Part shown: in pieces, positions 35,065-43,796 of the stretch | Numbering within the stretch: position 1 is the stretch's first letter | Layout of the letters: each line of letters starts with the position of its first letter | DNA from: Candidatus Abyssobacteria bacterium SURF_17 | GTDB lineage: Bacteria > Abyssobacteria > SURF-5 | Assembly: GCA_003598055.1 (NCBI GenBank) | Contig: QZKI01000091.1 | Location: 42,040 to 106,039 of the forward strand | Direction: 5' to 3' | Length of the DNA: 64,000 bases | Translations under genes and position numbers: made by a program | Notes under the pieces: model-generated | What the model was told of the DNA's origin: nothing | Database searches by the model: none | Seen by the model: the letters and a program-made list of their open reading frames with translations, nothing else

Positions 35065-38050
35065 AGTCCCGTTCCATCTTGGAGAGCGCCTCGCGAATAC
35101 TGTTCATCGCATTCCACGGATCAGTAATCTCCAAAAACGCCCAACGTCCGAAGCCGCCGTGATTGTTGACGGCGGGAATCCAGAGTGTGCGGGCCGTCGA
35201 GACCTTCGCAGCTTTGTCCTTTTTCTGCTCGCCGGACACTTCAATAACTAGGTTCAATGCTAAGTCGGCGCGTTCATCTTTCGGGTCGCGAATCCTTACG
35301 ATGAAATCCGGCACATAGCTATGCTCCCTGCCGTTGATTGTATAAGGGATTGTGAATCCAAGGTTGTGATTCTTGGCGTAGCAGATGACTTCATCCATGT
35401 CTTCGAGCGCCTGAGCCATCTTCTGTTCCCATGAATCCGTGTCGGCGACGACATAGTTAATGTGGCACCTATCCGGATGCGTGGTATAGACGGGACGAAT
35501 GGTTTCGAAGTCCACATAACGTGTGGAGCCAATGGTGTCATACGGATGCAAGATAGGCTTCAACGCCTTCTCGCCGTCGTTCGACTGGACAATTGCCTTA
35601 TAGATGCGGTCGGCGGCATCATGAGATAACTCGCTGAGGAGTAAGAGTTGTGGAAACGTGTTGTCCTTTAGAACGACGCATTCAGAGAGCCAGCGTTTAG
35701 AAATGGCCAGCAGTTGTGGAAAGAGCCATGACTTGACATTGCCGTCATCATCACGGAAGTAATTCTCAAGAGTGCGTTTAGCGAGCAGGAATGCCACTTC
35801 TTGCGCACGGTGACGCTTGAGGTCATCGAGCGTATGCTCGCTCGACTCGCCTACAATCGGGTCAAGCTGAACCTTTGTCGGGATATCAGCAGTGGAAAGC
35901 ACAAACTTGGATTCCTTGGTGAATTTTGCCGAGAGCCGCTCACCCGGCAAATCGTACCGGTAGCCCATGAGGCGTGGGAACGTAATATCGCATGCCATGC
36001 GCTCTTCCAGCGCTCGAACGTGCGTAGGCTCGGGGCGAGGCGGCGGCTCGGTAGAACCGGAACACGGAATGAACGAGAACGGCACGCCATACACTTCCGC
36101 ATACTCCGGCTCATATCTTCCTTCAGCATTGACGGCATGCGAAATGCGACGCAGCCCGCGACCAACCACCTGCTCGCAGAGTAACTGCGTCCCGAATGCG
36201 CGCACGCCGAGGATATGCGTGACCGTGTTGGCGTCCCAACCCTCGGTAAGCATCGAGACACTGACCACGCACTTGACCTGCTCGCCGAGCTTGCCGGGTT
36301 TGCCGACGGTATTCATGACTTCGCGCAGGAGGTCTTCATCCGTGAGCTTCTCGGTATCTCTTCCCGGAAACCTCAAGCGGTATTCGGATTTGAACTCCTC
36401 TATCTCGCGGGCGGCCAGTTTCTTGAATTCTGCACTCATTGCATCGCCGCTCTCTAGTTGGGCGCTATCAATGAGAATTGTGTTCGGTCTGCTTCGCCAT
36501 CTTCCATTCTCTTCATTGCTGAAAATCGGCAACTGGCCGGGAACTACCACGGTAGAACCATCAGGGAGCGACTTCTCCCATCCAGCAATATAGTCGCACA
36601 CCAATTTCGACACATTGGTGTTGTTGCAGACGACGATAAAGACGGGAGGTGTTTGGCCCTTTTCACGCGCACAGGAATTGCTCTCCCAGAGGCGATAGTA
36701 TTTCTCGTAGTTGCCATAAAGGCTGTGCAGCGCGCCTTGCAGTTCTTTCGGCAGATGCGGCTCGCCGCCCACGGCCTCAGTGGCGCGTCCCTTTTTCGGG
36801 AGATGCTCCCGGATGCGTAGCCACAAATCGCGATACGTGGGTTGATCGCCCTGCATCTGGTCGTCAGCCACAGGCACGCGCGGCACCTTGACGATTCCGC
36901 ACTCAATCGCATCAATCAGCGAGAAATCAGACACAACCCACGGAAAGAGAGTCGCTTCGGGATAGCCTGAACCACGAAGGAAAAATGGAGTGGCGGATAA
37001 GTCGCAAACTGTCCTGACGCCGACCTTTTCTCTGACTGCCTCGAGACCGGAAATCCAGATTCGGGCCTCCTCCTCGCGTTTTTCCGCTTCTTTGCGTTCG
37101 TCGCCCTTGAGCTTGATATCTTCACCATCGGCCTTGCGCCGGTAGCAGTGATGCGCTTCGTCGTTAATGACCACGATATTACGCTTATTGCCGAGGTCGC
37201 GGCAGACCCGGCGAACCATCTGGTCGGGCGTCTCCGTAAAAAGCCCTGACTCGCCTCTGGAGAGAATGGCCTTAGTCAGTGCGGCTGCATCCCACTGCTC
37301 GCGCGGCTTGAATGCATGGAAGTTTGTGATAAGGATTTTCGCTTTCTCCAGCTTGCCTTGCTGATCCGGCGGCAGGAGATTCCATTGCCGATAATAGTTC
37401 TGCGGGTCGTTGGGCAGGAGCACTCGCAGACGGTCGCGGATTGTGATGCCGGGCGTAACAATGAGAAAGGCGTCAGAGAAACGAGGATCCGACGGGTTCG
37501 CGAGCTTGTTCAGTACGTGCCATGAAATGAGCATGGCCATGACCACCGTCTTGCCGCTGCCCGTGGCCATCTTGAAAGCGATGCGAAACAGAGGAGAATT
37601 GCCTTGCTCGTTCGCATGCCTTATGTCGCTCTCAATCCAACCATCGCCATATTTCTTCGCAACTTCGGCGATGTAAATGGCGGTCTCAAGCGCCTCGATT
37701 TGGCAGAAAAACAGTTTCTTCTCTCGTTCCGGGTTCGTCCAATACTCCAGCAAGCGGGCGGTCGCCTTTGTCGTGTCCACGTATCCGCCCTGACGCCACA
37801 GGGAGACGCGCCCGCGAACACGATTAATGAACTTGTTCTCCTGAATCTGGTCCTGGGGCCAGTCGGAATCGAACGTGAGTTGCGCTGATTTGCCCTTCTT
37901 CCTCGGCCTGGCGATGGGAACAAAATAAGAGCTTACGCGGCGGCCCTCGATGTCTTCATCCGTGATACCTTCTTCGGAGAATTTGAAATGCCGGGTGGGC
38001 TCGACAAACGGCGAGTTAAGAATCGGATTGTCGATGACAACTTCTTTCAT
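35045..38050 (-). CDS. Type III-like restriction helicase-nuclease (Res)
   Basis: 1001 residues from the ATG at 38050 (AGAGG 6 bp upstream). The frame runs further upstream to 38557, but that part is antisense to topoisomerase VI B and is rejected. Superfamily 2 motifs: Walker A ATGSGKT near 160-167, DEAH in INDEAHH near 295, SATPF, and motif VI QVVGRGLRR. The C-terminal nuclease candidate (about 905-960) has YVPDFIV and then LVIEVSGEQKKDK: the PD is present, while the ExK position reads EVS, with Lys residues just after. It translocates and cuts DNA with Mod. First gene of the operon, with its own promoter. Confidence 0.88.
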   Translation of the reverse strand: MKEVVIDNPILNSPFVEPTRHFKFSEEGITDEDIEGRRVSSYFVPIARPRKKGKSAQLTFDSDWPQDQIQENKFINRVRGRVSLWRQGGYVDTTKATARLLEYWTNPEREKKLFFCQIEALETAIYIAEVAKKYGDGWIESDIRHANEQGNSPLFRIAFKMATGSGKTVVMAMLISWHVLNKLANPSDPRFSDAFLIVTPGITIRDRLRVLLPNDPQNYYRQWNLLPPDQQGKLEKAKILITNFHAFKPREQWDAAALTKAILSRGESGLFTETPDQMVRRVCRDLGNKRNIVVINDEAHHCYRRKADGEDIKLKGDERKEAEKREEEARIWISGLEAVREKVGVRTVCDLSATPFFLRGSGYPEATLFPWVVSDFSLIDAIECGIVKVPRVPVADDQMQGDQPTYRDLWLRIREHLPKKGRATEAVGGEPHLPKELQGALHSLYGNYEKYYRLWESNSCAREKGQTPPVFIVVCNNTNVSKLVCDYIAGWEKSLPDGSTVVVPGQLPIFSNEENGRWRSRPNTILIDSAQLESGDAMSAEFKKLAAREIEEFKSEYRLRFPGRDTEKLTDEDLLREVMNTVGKPGKLGEQVKCVVSVSMLTEGWDANTVTHILGVRAFGTQLLCEQVVGRGLRRISHAVNAEGRYEPEYAEVYGVPFSFIPCSGSTEPPPRPEPTHVRALEERMACDITFPRLMGYRYDLPGERLSAKFTKESKFVLSTADIPTKVQLDPIVGESSEHTLDDLKRHRAQEVAFLLAKRTLENYFRDDDGNVKSWLFPQLLAISKRWLSECVVLKDNTFPQLLLLSELSHDAADRIYKAIVQSNDGEKALKPILHPYDTIGSTRYVDFETIRPVYTTHPDRCHINYVVADTDSWEQKMAQALEDMDEVICYAKNHNLGFTIPYTINGREHSYVPDFIVRIRDPKDERADLALNLVIEVSGEQKKDKAAKVSTARTLWIPAVNNHGGFGRWAFLEITDPWNAMNSIREALSKMERDYDSDSL

Positions 38051-38118
38051 CTTTGACCTCTTCCCGCATGCCAAGCCGAAACGCCGCCGTTGCTTCTCGT
38101 CGTTTAAGAGGCGGAACA

Positions 38119-38147
38119 ATTTTACCACACGAGAACCAAGATTGCAA
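38119..38147 (-). promoter_or_regulatory. Predicted sigma-70 promoter of the restriction-modification operon
   Basis: On the minus strand: -35 TTGCAA (38147-38142), 17 bp, -10 TAAAAT (38124-38119). About 70 bp before res. Confidence 0.6.
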
Positions 38148-38168
38148 CGGAGTTTTTGCGAAAATGGG

Positions 38169-38197
38169 TTGCAAACCTCCTCGGCGACTGGTAGAAT
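38169..38197 (+). promoter_or_regulatory. Predicted sigma-70 promoter of the topoisomerase VI genes
   Basis: -35 TTGCAA (38169-38174), 17 bp, -10 TAGAAT (38192-38197). Its -35 box lies 21 bp from that of the divergent res promoter and shares the same hexamer. Confidence 0.6.
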
Positions 38198-38279
38198 AAC
38201 ACTGATATATTGTGGCTTTAAGGATGAGCGATACATTAAGTTGTATTTTTTGGGTACAGCGGAATTGCAGGAAAGGACA

Positions 38280-39848
38280 ATGGCTGAGAGAATAGCGACA
38301 CCTAAAGAAACCGCCGAAACGCTGGCGAAGAAGCAGCGGGAGATATCGGTTTCGGAATTTTTTGCGAAGAACCGGCATTTGCTCGGGTTCGACAACCCGA
38401 AGAAGGCGCTCCTTACAGCGGTGAAGGAGGCTGTGGATAACTCGCTCGATGCGTGCGAGGAAGCAGGAATATTGCCGGAAGTGGAAATCTGGATAACAAG
38501 CACGGGCGAAGACCGCTTCGTTATCTCGGTGCGTGACAATGGGCCGGGCATCGTCAAGTCTCAAATCCCCAACATATTCGGTAAGCTGTTGTACGGCTCG
38601 AAGTTCCACACGCTCAGGATGGCACGCGGACAGCAGGGAATCGGGATTTCGGCGGCAGGCATGTACGGCTTGCTTACGACCGGCAAATCCATGAAGATAA
38701 TCTCGCGCGTCTCACCACGTAAGCCCGCCCATTACTATGAGATACAGATTGATACGCGGAAGAACCGCCCGGAGATAATAGAGGACAACGAAGTGGAATG
38801 GGGGTACGAGCGCGGGACCGTGGTCGAAATCGAGCTCGAAGCACGCTACCAGCGCGGGCGTCAATCGGTGGACGATTATCTCGCCCAGACGGCCATCGCA
38901 AACCCGCACGTGACGCTGAAGTACGTCGGCCCTGATGGGACCGAAGTCCAGTACGCCCGTGCGACCGAGCAGATGCCTCCCTCGCCGCGGCTCATCAAAC
39001 CGCATCCGTACGGGGTGGAGCTCGGCGTCCTTATCCGTATGCTCAAAGAGACGAAACAGCGCTCGCTCCTGGCATTCCTGAGAAGCGATTTCTCGCGGGT
39101 TACTCCGCGCGTGGCGGCCGAGATTTGCGAGCAAGCGGGCTTGAGCGAGAAGGCGAACCCAGCGCGGATCGCCCGCGAGGAAGCCGACAAACTGCTTGCC
39201 GCCATCAGCCAGACGAAGATCATGAGTCCGCCCTCCGACTGCGTGATTCCCATCGGTGAAGAGCTTATCAAGAAGGGGCTCGCGCAGGTGATAGAGGCCG
39301 ATTTTTATGAGGCATGCACGCGGCCGCCGGCGGTGTACCGCGGGAATCCATTCCGAATCGAGTGCGGAGTCGCATATGGTCGGGGAGGTTCCGAGGAATT
39401 GGCAACCCTGCTCCGGTTTGCGAATCGCGTGCCGCTTTTGTATCAGCAGTCGGCCTGCTCGATACACAAGGCGGTCGTCACAACCAACTGGCGGTCATAC
39501 GGTCTCAGCCAATCCAGGGGCGCGCTCCCGCAGGGTCCGGTGGCGATTATGGTGCATATAGCGTCGGTGTGGGTGCCGTTCACGTCGGAGAGCAAAGAGG
39601 CGATCGCGCATTACCCGGAGATACTCAAGGAGATGCGTCTTGCGCTTCAGGAATGCGGGCGCAAGCTTGCTCAGCACCTGAGGAGGCGAAAGCGCGAGGC
39701 CGAGGAGCACACGAAAAGAACATATATCGAGCGCTACATTCCACATATCAGCGAAGCCCTGAAGGAAATCCTCAAACTCAAAGACGGCGAAGTGGGCAAG
39801 ATGAATGAGGTGCTAAAGGATATCTTGCAGAAGTCGCGAAAATTCTGA
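38280..39848 (+). CDS. top6B: DNA topoisomerase VI subunit B
   Basis: 522 residues, similar to archaeal Top6B. GHKL ATPase motifs: Asn54 in KEAVDNSLDACEEAG, DNGPGI at 86-91, and GQQGIGIS at 117-124. A helix-two-turn-helix region and the transducer domain (around FTSESKEAIAHYPEI) follow, then a basic C-terminal helix. The subunit dimerises on ATP binding and gates strand passage for the A subunit. ATG at 38280 with AAAGGA 8-9 bp upstream. It is followed by subunit A. Topoisomerase VI is the main decatenase of archaea; full-length pairs in bacteria are uncommon. Confidence 0.96.
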   Translation: MAERIATPKETAETLAKKQREISVSEFFAKNRHLLGFDNPKKALLTAVKEAVDNSLDACEEAGILPEVEIWITSTGEDRFVISVRDNGPGIVKSQIPNIFGKLLYGSKFHTLRMARGQQGIGISAAGMYGLLTTGKSMKIISRVSPRKPAHYYEIQIDTRKNRPEIIEDNEVEWGYERGTVVEIELEARYQRGRQSVDDYLAQTAIANPHVTLKYVGPDGTEVQYARATEQMPPSPRLIKPHPYGVELGVLIRMLKETKQRSLLAFLRSDFSRVTPRVAAEICEQAGLSEKANPARIAREEADKLLAAISQTKIMSPPSDCVIPIGEELIKKGLAQVIEADFYEACTRPPAVYRGNPFRIECGVAYGRGGSEELATLLRFANRVPLLYQQSACSIHKAVVTTNWRSYGLSQSRGALPQGPVAIMVHIASVWVPFTSESKEAIAHYPEILKEMRLALQECGRKLAQHLRRRKREAEEHTKRTYIERYIPHISEALKEILKLKDGEVGKMNEVLKDILQKSRKF

Positions 39849-39982
39849 CAGACATTCCAACCGCAAAGGGACGCAGGCCCGAAGCGAAAAGGCCATCTGA
39901 ACCACAAAGTCACAATGGATGCCAACAAACAGAATCTCTCTTCGTGATTAGTGGTTAGTAAAAACATGGGGGGTTTGAGTAA

Positions 39983-41065
39983 GTGACATCAGCATTGAAA
40001 TCCATCAAACAGACTGCAAGCGAGATACACGCGAAAATCCTCAAGCGGAAGAAACCGTCGCTGAAGCTGCCGATACGCGCGCTTAATAACGTGCGCTATA
40101 AGCCGAGCGAGGGCTTCTTCGAGATATCCGGTCGAAAAAAAGAGCGCACCTTGACCGTCGGCACGGTCAAGACGTTTGCACAAACGCTCAGAATGATGGC
40201 GCTCTCGAAGGACCTCATCGAGACCGATGATATCGCCTCAAAACGAGAAGCATATTACATATCGAAGAACTGGCAGGAGGCCGCGTTCAAAGAGCAACCT
40301 GAGTCGGATACCGTGATGGATGACATCGAGGCGATGCTGGCGGTCAATCGCGAGCAACTCGGCTTCATCCCGGAGGAGAAGGGCGGCGAAGTGGCTGGCC
40401 GCTTGGTTGTTATCGACAAGGACAGAGACACGGGCAAGCCGATTAAGATTGATTGCGAGCGCTTCGGCTCGGGCGCATATTCGATTCCGATTGCAGTCGA
40501 GCATCTGGAGTTCGAATCCAAAGCCAAGCTCATCCTCGCGATCGAGACGGCGGGCATGTTCCAGCGGCTGGTGAAACACAACTATTGGAAAAAGTCCAAC
40601 TGCATCCTCGTCTCGATGGGGGGCGTGCCCACACGCGCGTGCAGGCGCTTTGTCAGGCGCCTGGCCGACAGGCTTGGCATTGCCGTCTATGCCTTCGTCG
40701 ACGGTGACCCATACGGTTACTGCAACATATACCGAACGCTTAAAGTCGGCTCCGGCAACGCAGCCCATCTGAACAAATTCTTCTGCGCTCCTCAAGCGCG
40801 ATTTCTCGGCGTCACCCCGCAGGACATCCTCGATTACAAGCTCCCAACACACGAGCTTAAGGATGTCGACATCAAACGCGCCGAGGATGCCCTCAAGAAC
40901 GACCCCTTTATCAAGCACCACAAGGAATGGCAGCATGCCCTCAGACAGATGCTCGAGCTCGGCCAACGCGTCGAGCAGCAGGCATTTGCAAAGCACGGCC
41001 TCAATTATGTGATTGAAACATACCTGCCCGAGAAGCTCGCACACCCGGAAAAATTCCTGCCGTGA
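39983..41065 (+). CDS. top6A: DNA topoisomerase VI subunit A (Spo11-like)
   Basis: 360 residues. The winged-helix part carries the catalytic tyrosine in ASKREAYYISKN (Tyr91/Tyr92). The Toprim domain has Glu187 in AIETAGMF and Asp239/Asp241 in VDGDPYGY, which hold the magnesium ions. Makes the double-strand break with 5' phosphotyrosyl links. All key residues are present, so a working enzyme with subunit B is expected. GTG start at 39983, 134 bp after top6B; the ribosome site is weak. Same transcript as top6B is likely. Confidence 0.96.
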   Translation: MTSALKSIKQTASEIHAKILKRKKPSLKLPIRALNNVRYKPSEGFFEISGRKKERTLTVGTVKTFAQTLRMMALSKDLIETDDIASKREAYYISKNWQEAAFKEQPESDTVMDDIEAMLAVNREQLGFIPEEKGGEVAGRLVVIDKDRDTGKPIKIDCERFGSGAYSIPIAVEHLEFESKAKLILAIETAGMFQRLVKHNYWKKSNCILVSMGGVPTRACRRFVRRLADRLGIAVYAFVDGDPYGYCNIYRTLKVGSGNAAHLNKFFCAPQARFLGVTPQDILDYKLPTHELKDVDIKRAEDALKNDPFIKHHKEWQHALRQMLELGQRVEQQAFAKHGLNYVIETYLPEKLAHPEKFLP

Positions 41066-41103
41066 CAGGGGAAAGCAAGCAAGGGTGTGTGCCCTTCAGC
41101 CGG

Positions 41104-41132
41104 TTGACAAAGGGGTTAACGTCCAATATAAT
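41104..41132 (+). promoter_or_regulatory. Perfect consensus sigma-70 promoter upstream of iscU
   Basis: -35 TTGACA (41104-41109), 17 bp, -10 TATAAT (41127-41132). Transcription should start near 41139, giving a leader of about 165 nt. Confidence 0.75.
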
Positions 41133-41155
41133 GAGCGCGTTCAAAGGATTTCTCT

Positions 41156-41212
41156 GAATAGCCGTTCGAGCAAGCCGGTGCAGAGGCTGGCTATCCGGCG
41201 CGGCGGTTATTC
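41156..41212 (+). promoter_or_regulatory. Structured leader RNA candidate before iscU
   Basis: GAATAGCCG (41156-41164) pairs with CGGTTATTC (41204-41212, one G-U pair), enclosing a nested stem GCCGG (41174-41178) with CCGGC (41195-41199). It lies in the transcribed leader between the promoter and the iscU ribosome site. Might be a cis-regulatory RNA; it matches no riboswitch I know. Confidence 0.4.
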
Positions 41213-41303
41213 ATTGCTCATTTTCCCCGGCGGTTCCATAATTTAATGTAGAGGATAAGAACTGCGCTCTTACGCAGATTTTCCCGAAGTAAGGAGTGTC
41301 TGA

Positions 41304-41681
41304 ATGTACAGTGAAAAAGTGATGGAGCATTTCAGCAATCCGCGCAACGTGGGTGAAATCCCCGATGCGGACGGTATCGGCACGGTCGGCAATCCCGTGT
41401 GCGGCGATGTTATGAAGATTTTCATCAAGGTGGAGAATGACCATCTGAAGGAAATAAAATTCAAGACATTTGGCTGCGGGGCAGCCATCGCCACGAGCAG
41501 CATAGTGACTGAGATGGCAAAGGGGAAATCCCTTGACGAGGCGCTCACGATTTCGAACAAGGCCGTGGCCGAAGCGCTCGACGGGCTGCCGCCACAGAAG
41601 ATGCATTGCTCAAATCTTGCAGCCGATGCCCTGCGCGCGGCAATAGAGGACTATCGGCAGAAACAGGGTGCGGCAAAATAA
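41304..41681 (+). CDS. iscU: Iron-sulfur cluster scaffold protein, IscU/NifU-N type
   Basis: 125 residues. The three scaffold cysteines are Cys33 (NPVCGD, with the conserved Asp35), Cys58 (FGCGAAIA) and Cys102 (KMHCSNLA). Assembles [2Fe-2S]/[4Fe-4S] clusters from sulfur supplied by a cysteine desulfurase, for which no gene is nearby. AAGGAG is 7 bp before the ATG. It is followed by a class I fumarase that needs a [4Fe-4S] cluster, a stress protein and a NifU C-terminal-type protein, so the group looks like an Fe-S supply unit. Confidence 0.94.
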   Translation: MYSEKVMEHFSNPRNVGEIPDADGIGTVGNPVCGDVMKIFIKVENDHLKEIKFKTFGCGAAIATSSIVTEMAKGKSLDEALTISNKAVAEALDGLPPQKMHCSNLAADALRAAIEDYRQKQGAAK

Positions 41682-41752
41682 GATAAAGTAGACAAGGTAG
41701 GGGGAAAACGACTAAAGAAACCCTGCCCCTTCGCGTGAGGATAGGCGGATAG

Positions 41753-42619
41753 ATGTCACTCGTCAGTGAAATTGCAGGATTGTACCGTCGGATGGCAACT
41801 GATTTGTCGTCCGATATCTATGATGGCCTCGTAAAGGCGCGCGATCAAGAGGTGGAAGACACGCCTGCATACACCGCGCTTTCAACGATAATCGAGAATG
41901 TCGACCTTGCGCGGGCGGAAGCAAAGCCTATTTGTCAGGATACGGGATACCCGATATTCTTTGTGACACTGCCCGAGGGTGCGTCGATAGGCAAGGTGAG
42001 AGCAGCGATTATTGAGGCGACGAAAAGAGCGACAGATGAGATTCCGCTGCGGCCGAATGCGGTGGACGCCGTCACGGGAAAGAACTCCGGCGACAACACG
42101 GGTATGTTGTGGCCGCTCATATATTTTGATGAGTGGGATAGGAATTATCTGCTGATTCGCGCGATGCTCAAAGGCGGCGGCAGCGAGAATTGCGGGATGA
42201 TGTACCGGCTGCCAGATGCACGGCTGGGCGCGGGCCGGGACCTCGATGGAGTGCGAAAGGCTGTGCTCGATGCGATACACGCCGCGCAGGGACGCGGTTG
42301 CCCGCCATACGTGATCGGTGTTGCTCTTGGCGGAGGCAAGGACGCTGTTACGCAGCTCTCGAAAAGGCAATTACTGCGGCCTCTCGACGACACGAATCCG
42401 TCATCTGAGCTGGCGGCGCTCGAGGCAAGGCTACTCGAGGAAGCAAACAGCCTGGGCATCGGCCCGATAGGCGTTGGCGGCAAGACATGCGTGATGGGCG
42501 TCAAGAGCGCGGCTGCGCATCGACATGCCGCGTCTTACTTCGTCGATGTGGCCTTTTGTTGTTGGGCCGACCGCAAGGGAACGCTCGAGTACCACGGGAA
42601 TGATTATGGCCGATTATGA
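41753..42619 (+). CDS. Class I fumarate hydratase, alpha subunit (Fe-S hydro-lyase)
   Basis: 288 residues. Catalyses fumarate/malate interconversion with the beta subunit. Candidate ligands of the [4Fe-4S] cluster are Cys61 (ICQDTGYP), Cys183 (GCPPYVIGV) and Cys269 or Cys270 (VAFCCWADRK), at the three positions used by FumA-type enzymes. GGGSENCG and GVGGKTC are further family marks. The gene overlaps the beta subunit by 14 bp. The related L-tartrate dehydratase shares the fold, but fumarase is the likelier activity without tartrate genes nearby. Confidence 0.92.
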   Translation: MSLVSEIAGLYRRMATDLSSDIYDGLVKARDQEVEDTPAYTALSTIIENVDLARAEAKPICQDTGYPIFFVTLPEGASIGKVRAAIIEATKRATDEIPLRPNAVDAVTGKNSGDNTGMLWPLIYFDEWDRNYLLIRAMLKGGGSENCGMMYRLPDARLGAGRDLDGVRKAVLDAIHAAQGRGCPPYVIGVALGGGKDAVTQLSKRQLLRPLDDTNPSSELAALEARLLEEANSLGIGPIGVGGKTCVMGVKSAAAHRHAASYFVDVAFCCWADRKGTLEYHGNDYGRL

Positions 42620-43208
42620 CCTCAATACGCCGCTCAGCGAAGCCGACGTGCGACCGCTCAAGATAGGCGACACGGTCAGGCTGACGGGGTCGATTTTTAC
42701 AGCGCGCGACCGCGCACATAAGTATTTGATAGAAGAGGCAAGGCCGGAGACGCTCGATTTCGACTTGAACGGAGGCATTCTCTATCACTGCGGTCCATTG
42801 GTGCGTCAGAAGGATAAAGGCTTCGAGCTTGTTGTGGCAGGGCCGACCACGAGCAACCGAATGAACCCATATCAAGCACAGGTGATAGAGAGATACGGTA
42901 TTCGTGCCATCATTGGGAAAGGCGGTATGGACGACCAAACGCTGCGCGCTCTCGAACAATGCGGCTGCGTGTATCTTTCGGCGGTGAGCGGGGCAGCGGT
43001 GGTGCTGGCACGGTATGTGACGAAGATCCTGAACGCATACAAGCTGAAGGAATTCGGGATGCCGGAATGTTTTTGGGAGCTCGAGGTGAAGGGCTTCCCC
43101 GCGATTGTAACGATGGATGCACATGGCGGGAGCATCCACCGACTAGTGGAGGAGGCATCGGCCCGCAGGCTGAAGGAACTCTTGTCCGGGCAGAAAGCGG
43201 TTTCGTGA
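42606..43208 (+). CDS. Class I fumarate hydratase, beta subunit
   Basis: About 200 residues, equal to the C-terminal domain of one-chain FumA. Family segments are GDTVRLTGSIFTARDRAHKY, GPTTSNRMNPY, IGKGGM and the substrate-binding ARYVTKI. The ATG at 42606 has GGGA 6 bp upstream; an ATG two codons earlier (42600) is possible. It overlaps the alpha gene and is almost certainly co-translated. The two chains build the active site together. Confidence 0.92.
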   Translation: MADYDLNTPLSEADVRPLKIGDTVRLTGSIFTARDRAHKYLIEEARPETLDFDLNGGILYHCGPLVRQKDKGFELVVAGPTTSNRMNPYQAQVIERYGIRAIIGKGGMDDQTLRALEQCGCVYLSAVSGAAVVLARYVTKILNAYKLKEFGMPECFWELEVKGFPAIVTMDAHGGSIHRLVEEASARRLKELLSGQKAVS

Positions 43209-43254
43209 AACCAGGGACAGCGGAGAATGCGATTGAGGAAAGGGTGACGAGGCC

Positions 43255-43722
43255 ATGATTAACATCGAGAGGATACTATTTCCGACGGATTTTTCCGAGC
43301 ACAGCAAGCACGCGTTCCACTACGCACTCTCTTTTGCCAAGGAATACAATGCCAAACTCTATATGCTTCATGTGATAGAGGACATACAGTATCTTGCAAA
43401 TGCATATATGTTCGACGTGCCGATCATGCCGTCGTTCGCCGATATGGAGCAGAACCGGCTGAAAGAGATGCAGGAGTTCATCGACCGTGAGGTCACAGAT
43501 GCAACCTTGAAGATAGAAAAAGTAGTGCGGCGCGGGAGACCGTTCATTGAAATCATTCAGATGGCGCGCGACGAAAAAATTGATTTGATCGTGATAGCAA
43601 CGCATGGGCGCGGCGGGCTGGAACACGTGGTTTTCGGGAGTGTTGCCGAGAAAGTCGTTCGCAAGGCGCCATGTCCGGTGCTCAGCATTCGGATGCCGGG
43701 ACACGAGTTTACCATGCCGTGA
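43255..43722 (+). CDS. Universal stress protein, ATP-binding type
   Basis: 155 residues, one UspA domain. Begins with ILFPTDFSEHSKHAFHYAL and ends with the ATP-binding pattern ATHGRGGLEHVVFGSVAEKV followed by PVLSI. The G-x2-G-x9-G(S/T) layout indicates a nucleotide-binding member. Situated between fumarase and a NifU-C protein, 46 bp after the former. Role in stress survival is by family; the specific signal is unknown. Confidence 0.93.
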   Translation: MINIERILFPTDFSEHSKHAFHYALSFAKEYNAKLYMLHVIEDIQYLANAYMFDVPIMPSFADMEQNRLKEMQEFIDREVTDATLKIEKVVRRGRPFIEIIQMARDEKIDLIVIATHGRGGLEHVVFGSVAEKVVRKAPCPVLSIRMPGHEFTMP

Positions 43723-43796
43723 GGCACTGTCCGGCTCAAGCGAGTTTTGACATACTGAAAGAGAATAAACACGGTTTCGCACAAGGAGGATTTCCA

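Noticed and set aside
38051..38557. N-terminal extension of Res to 1170 residues
   Set aside because: It covers the top6B start, both promoters and the intergenic gap; the ATG at 38050 has a ribosome site and matches the natural start of the family.
30403..41065. Whole segment as a prophage or integrative element (because of the Gp37/Gp68 name)
   Set aside because: No integrase, attachment repeats, tRNA target or phage structural genes are present; Gp37/Gp68-like proteins also occur outside phages.
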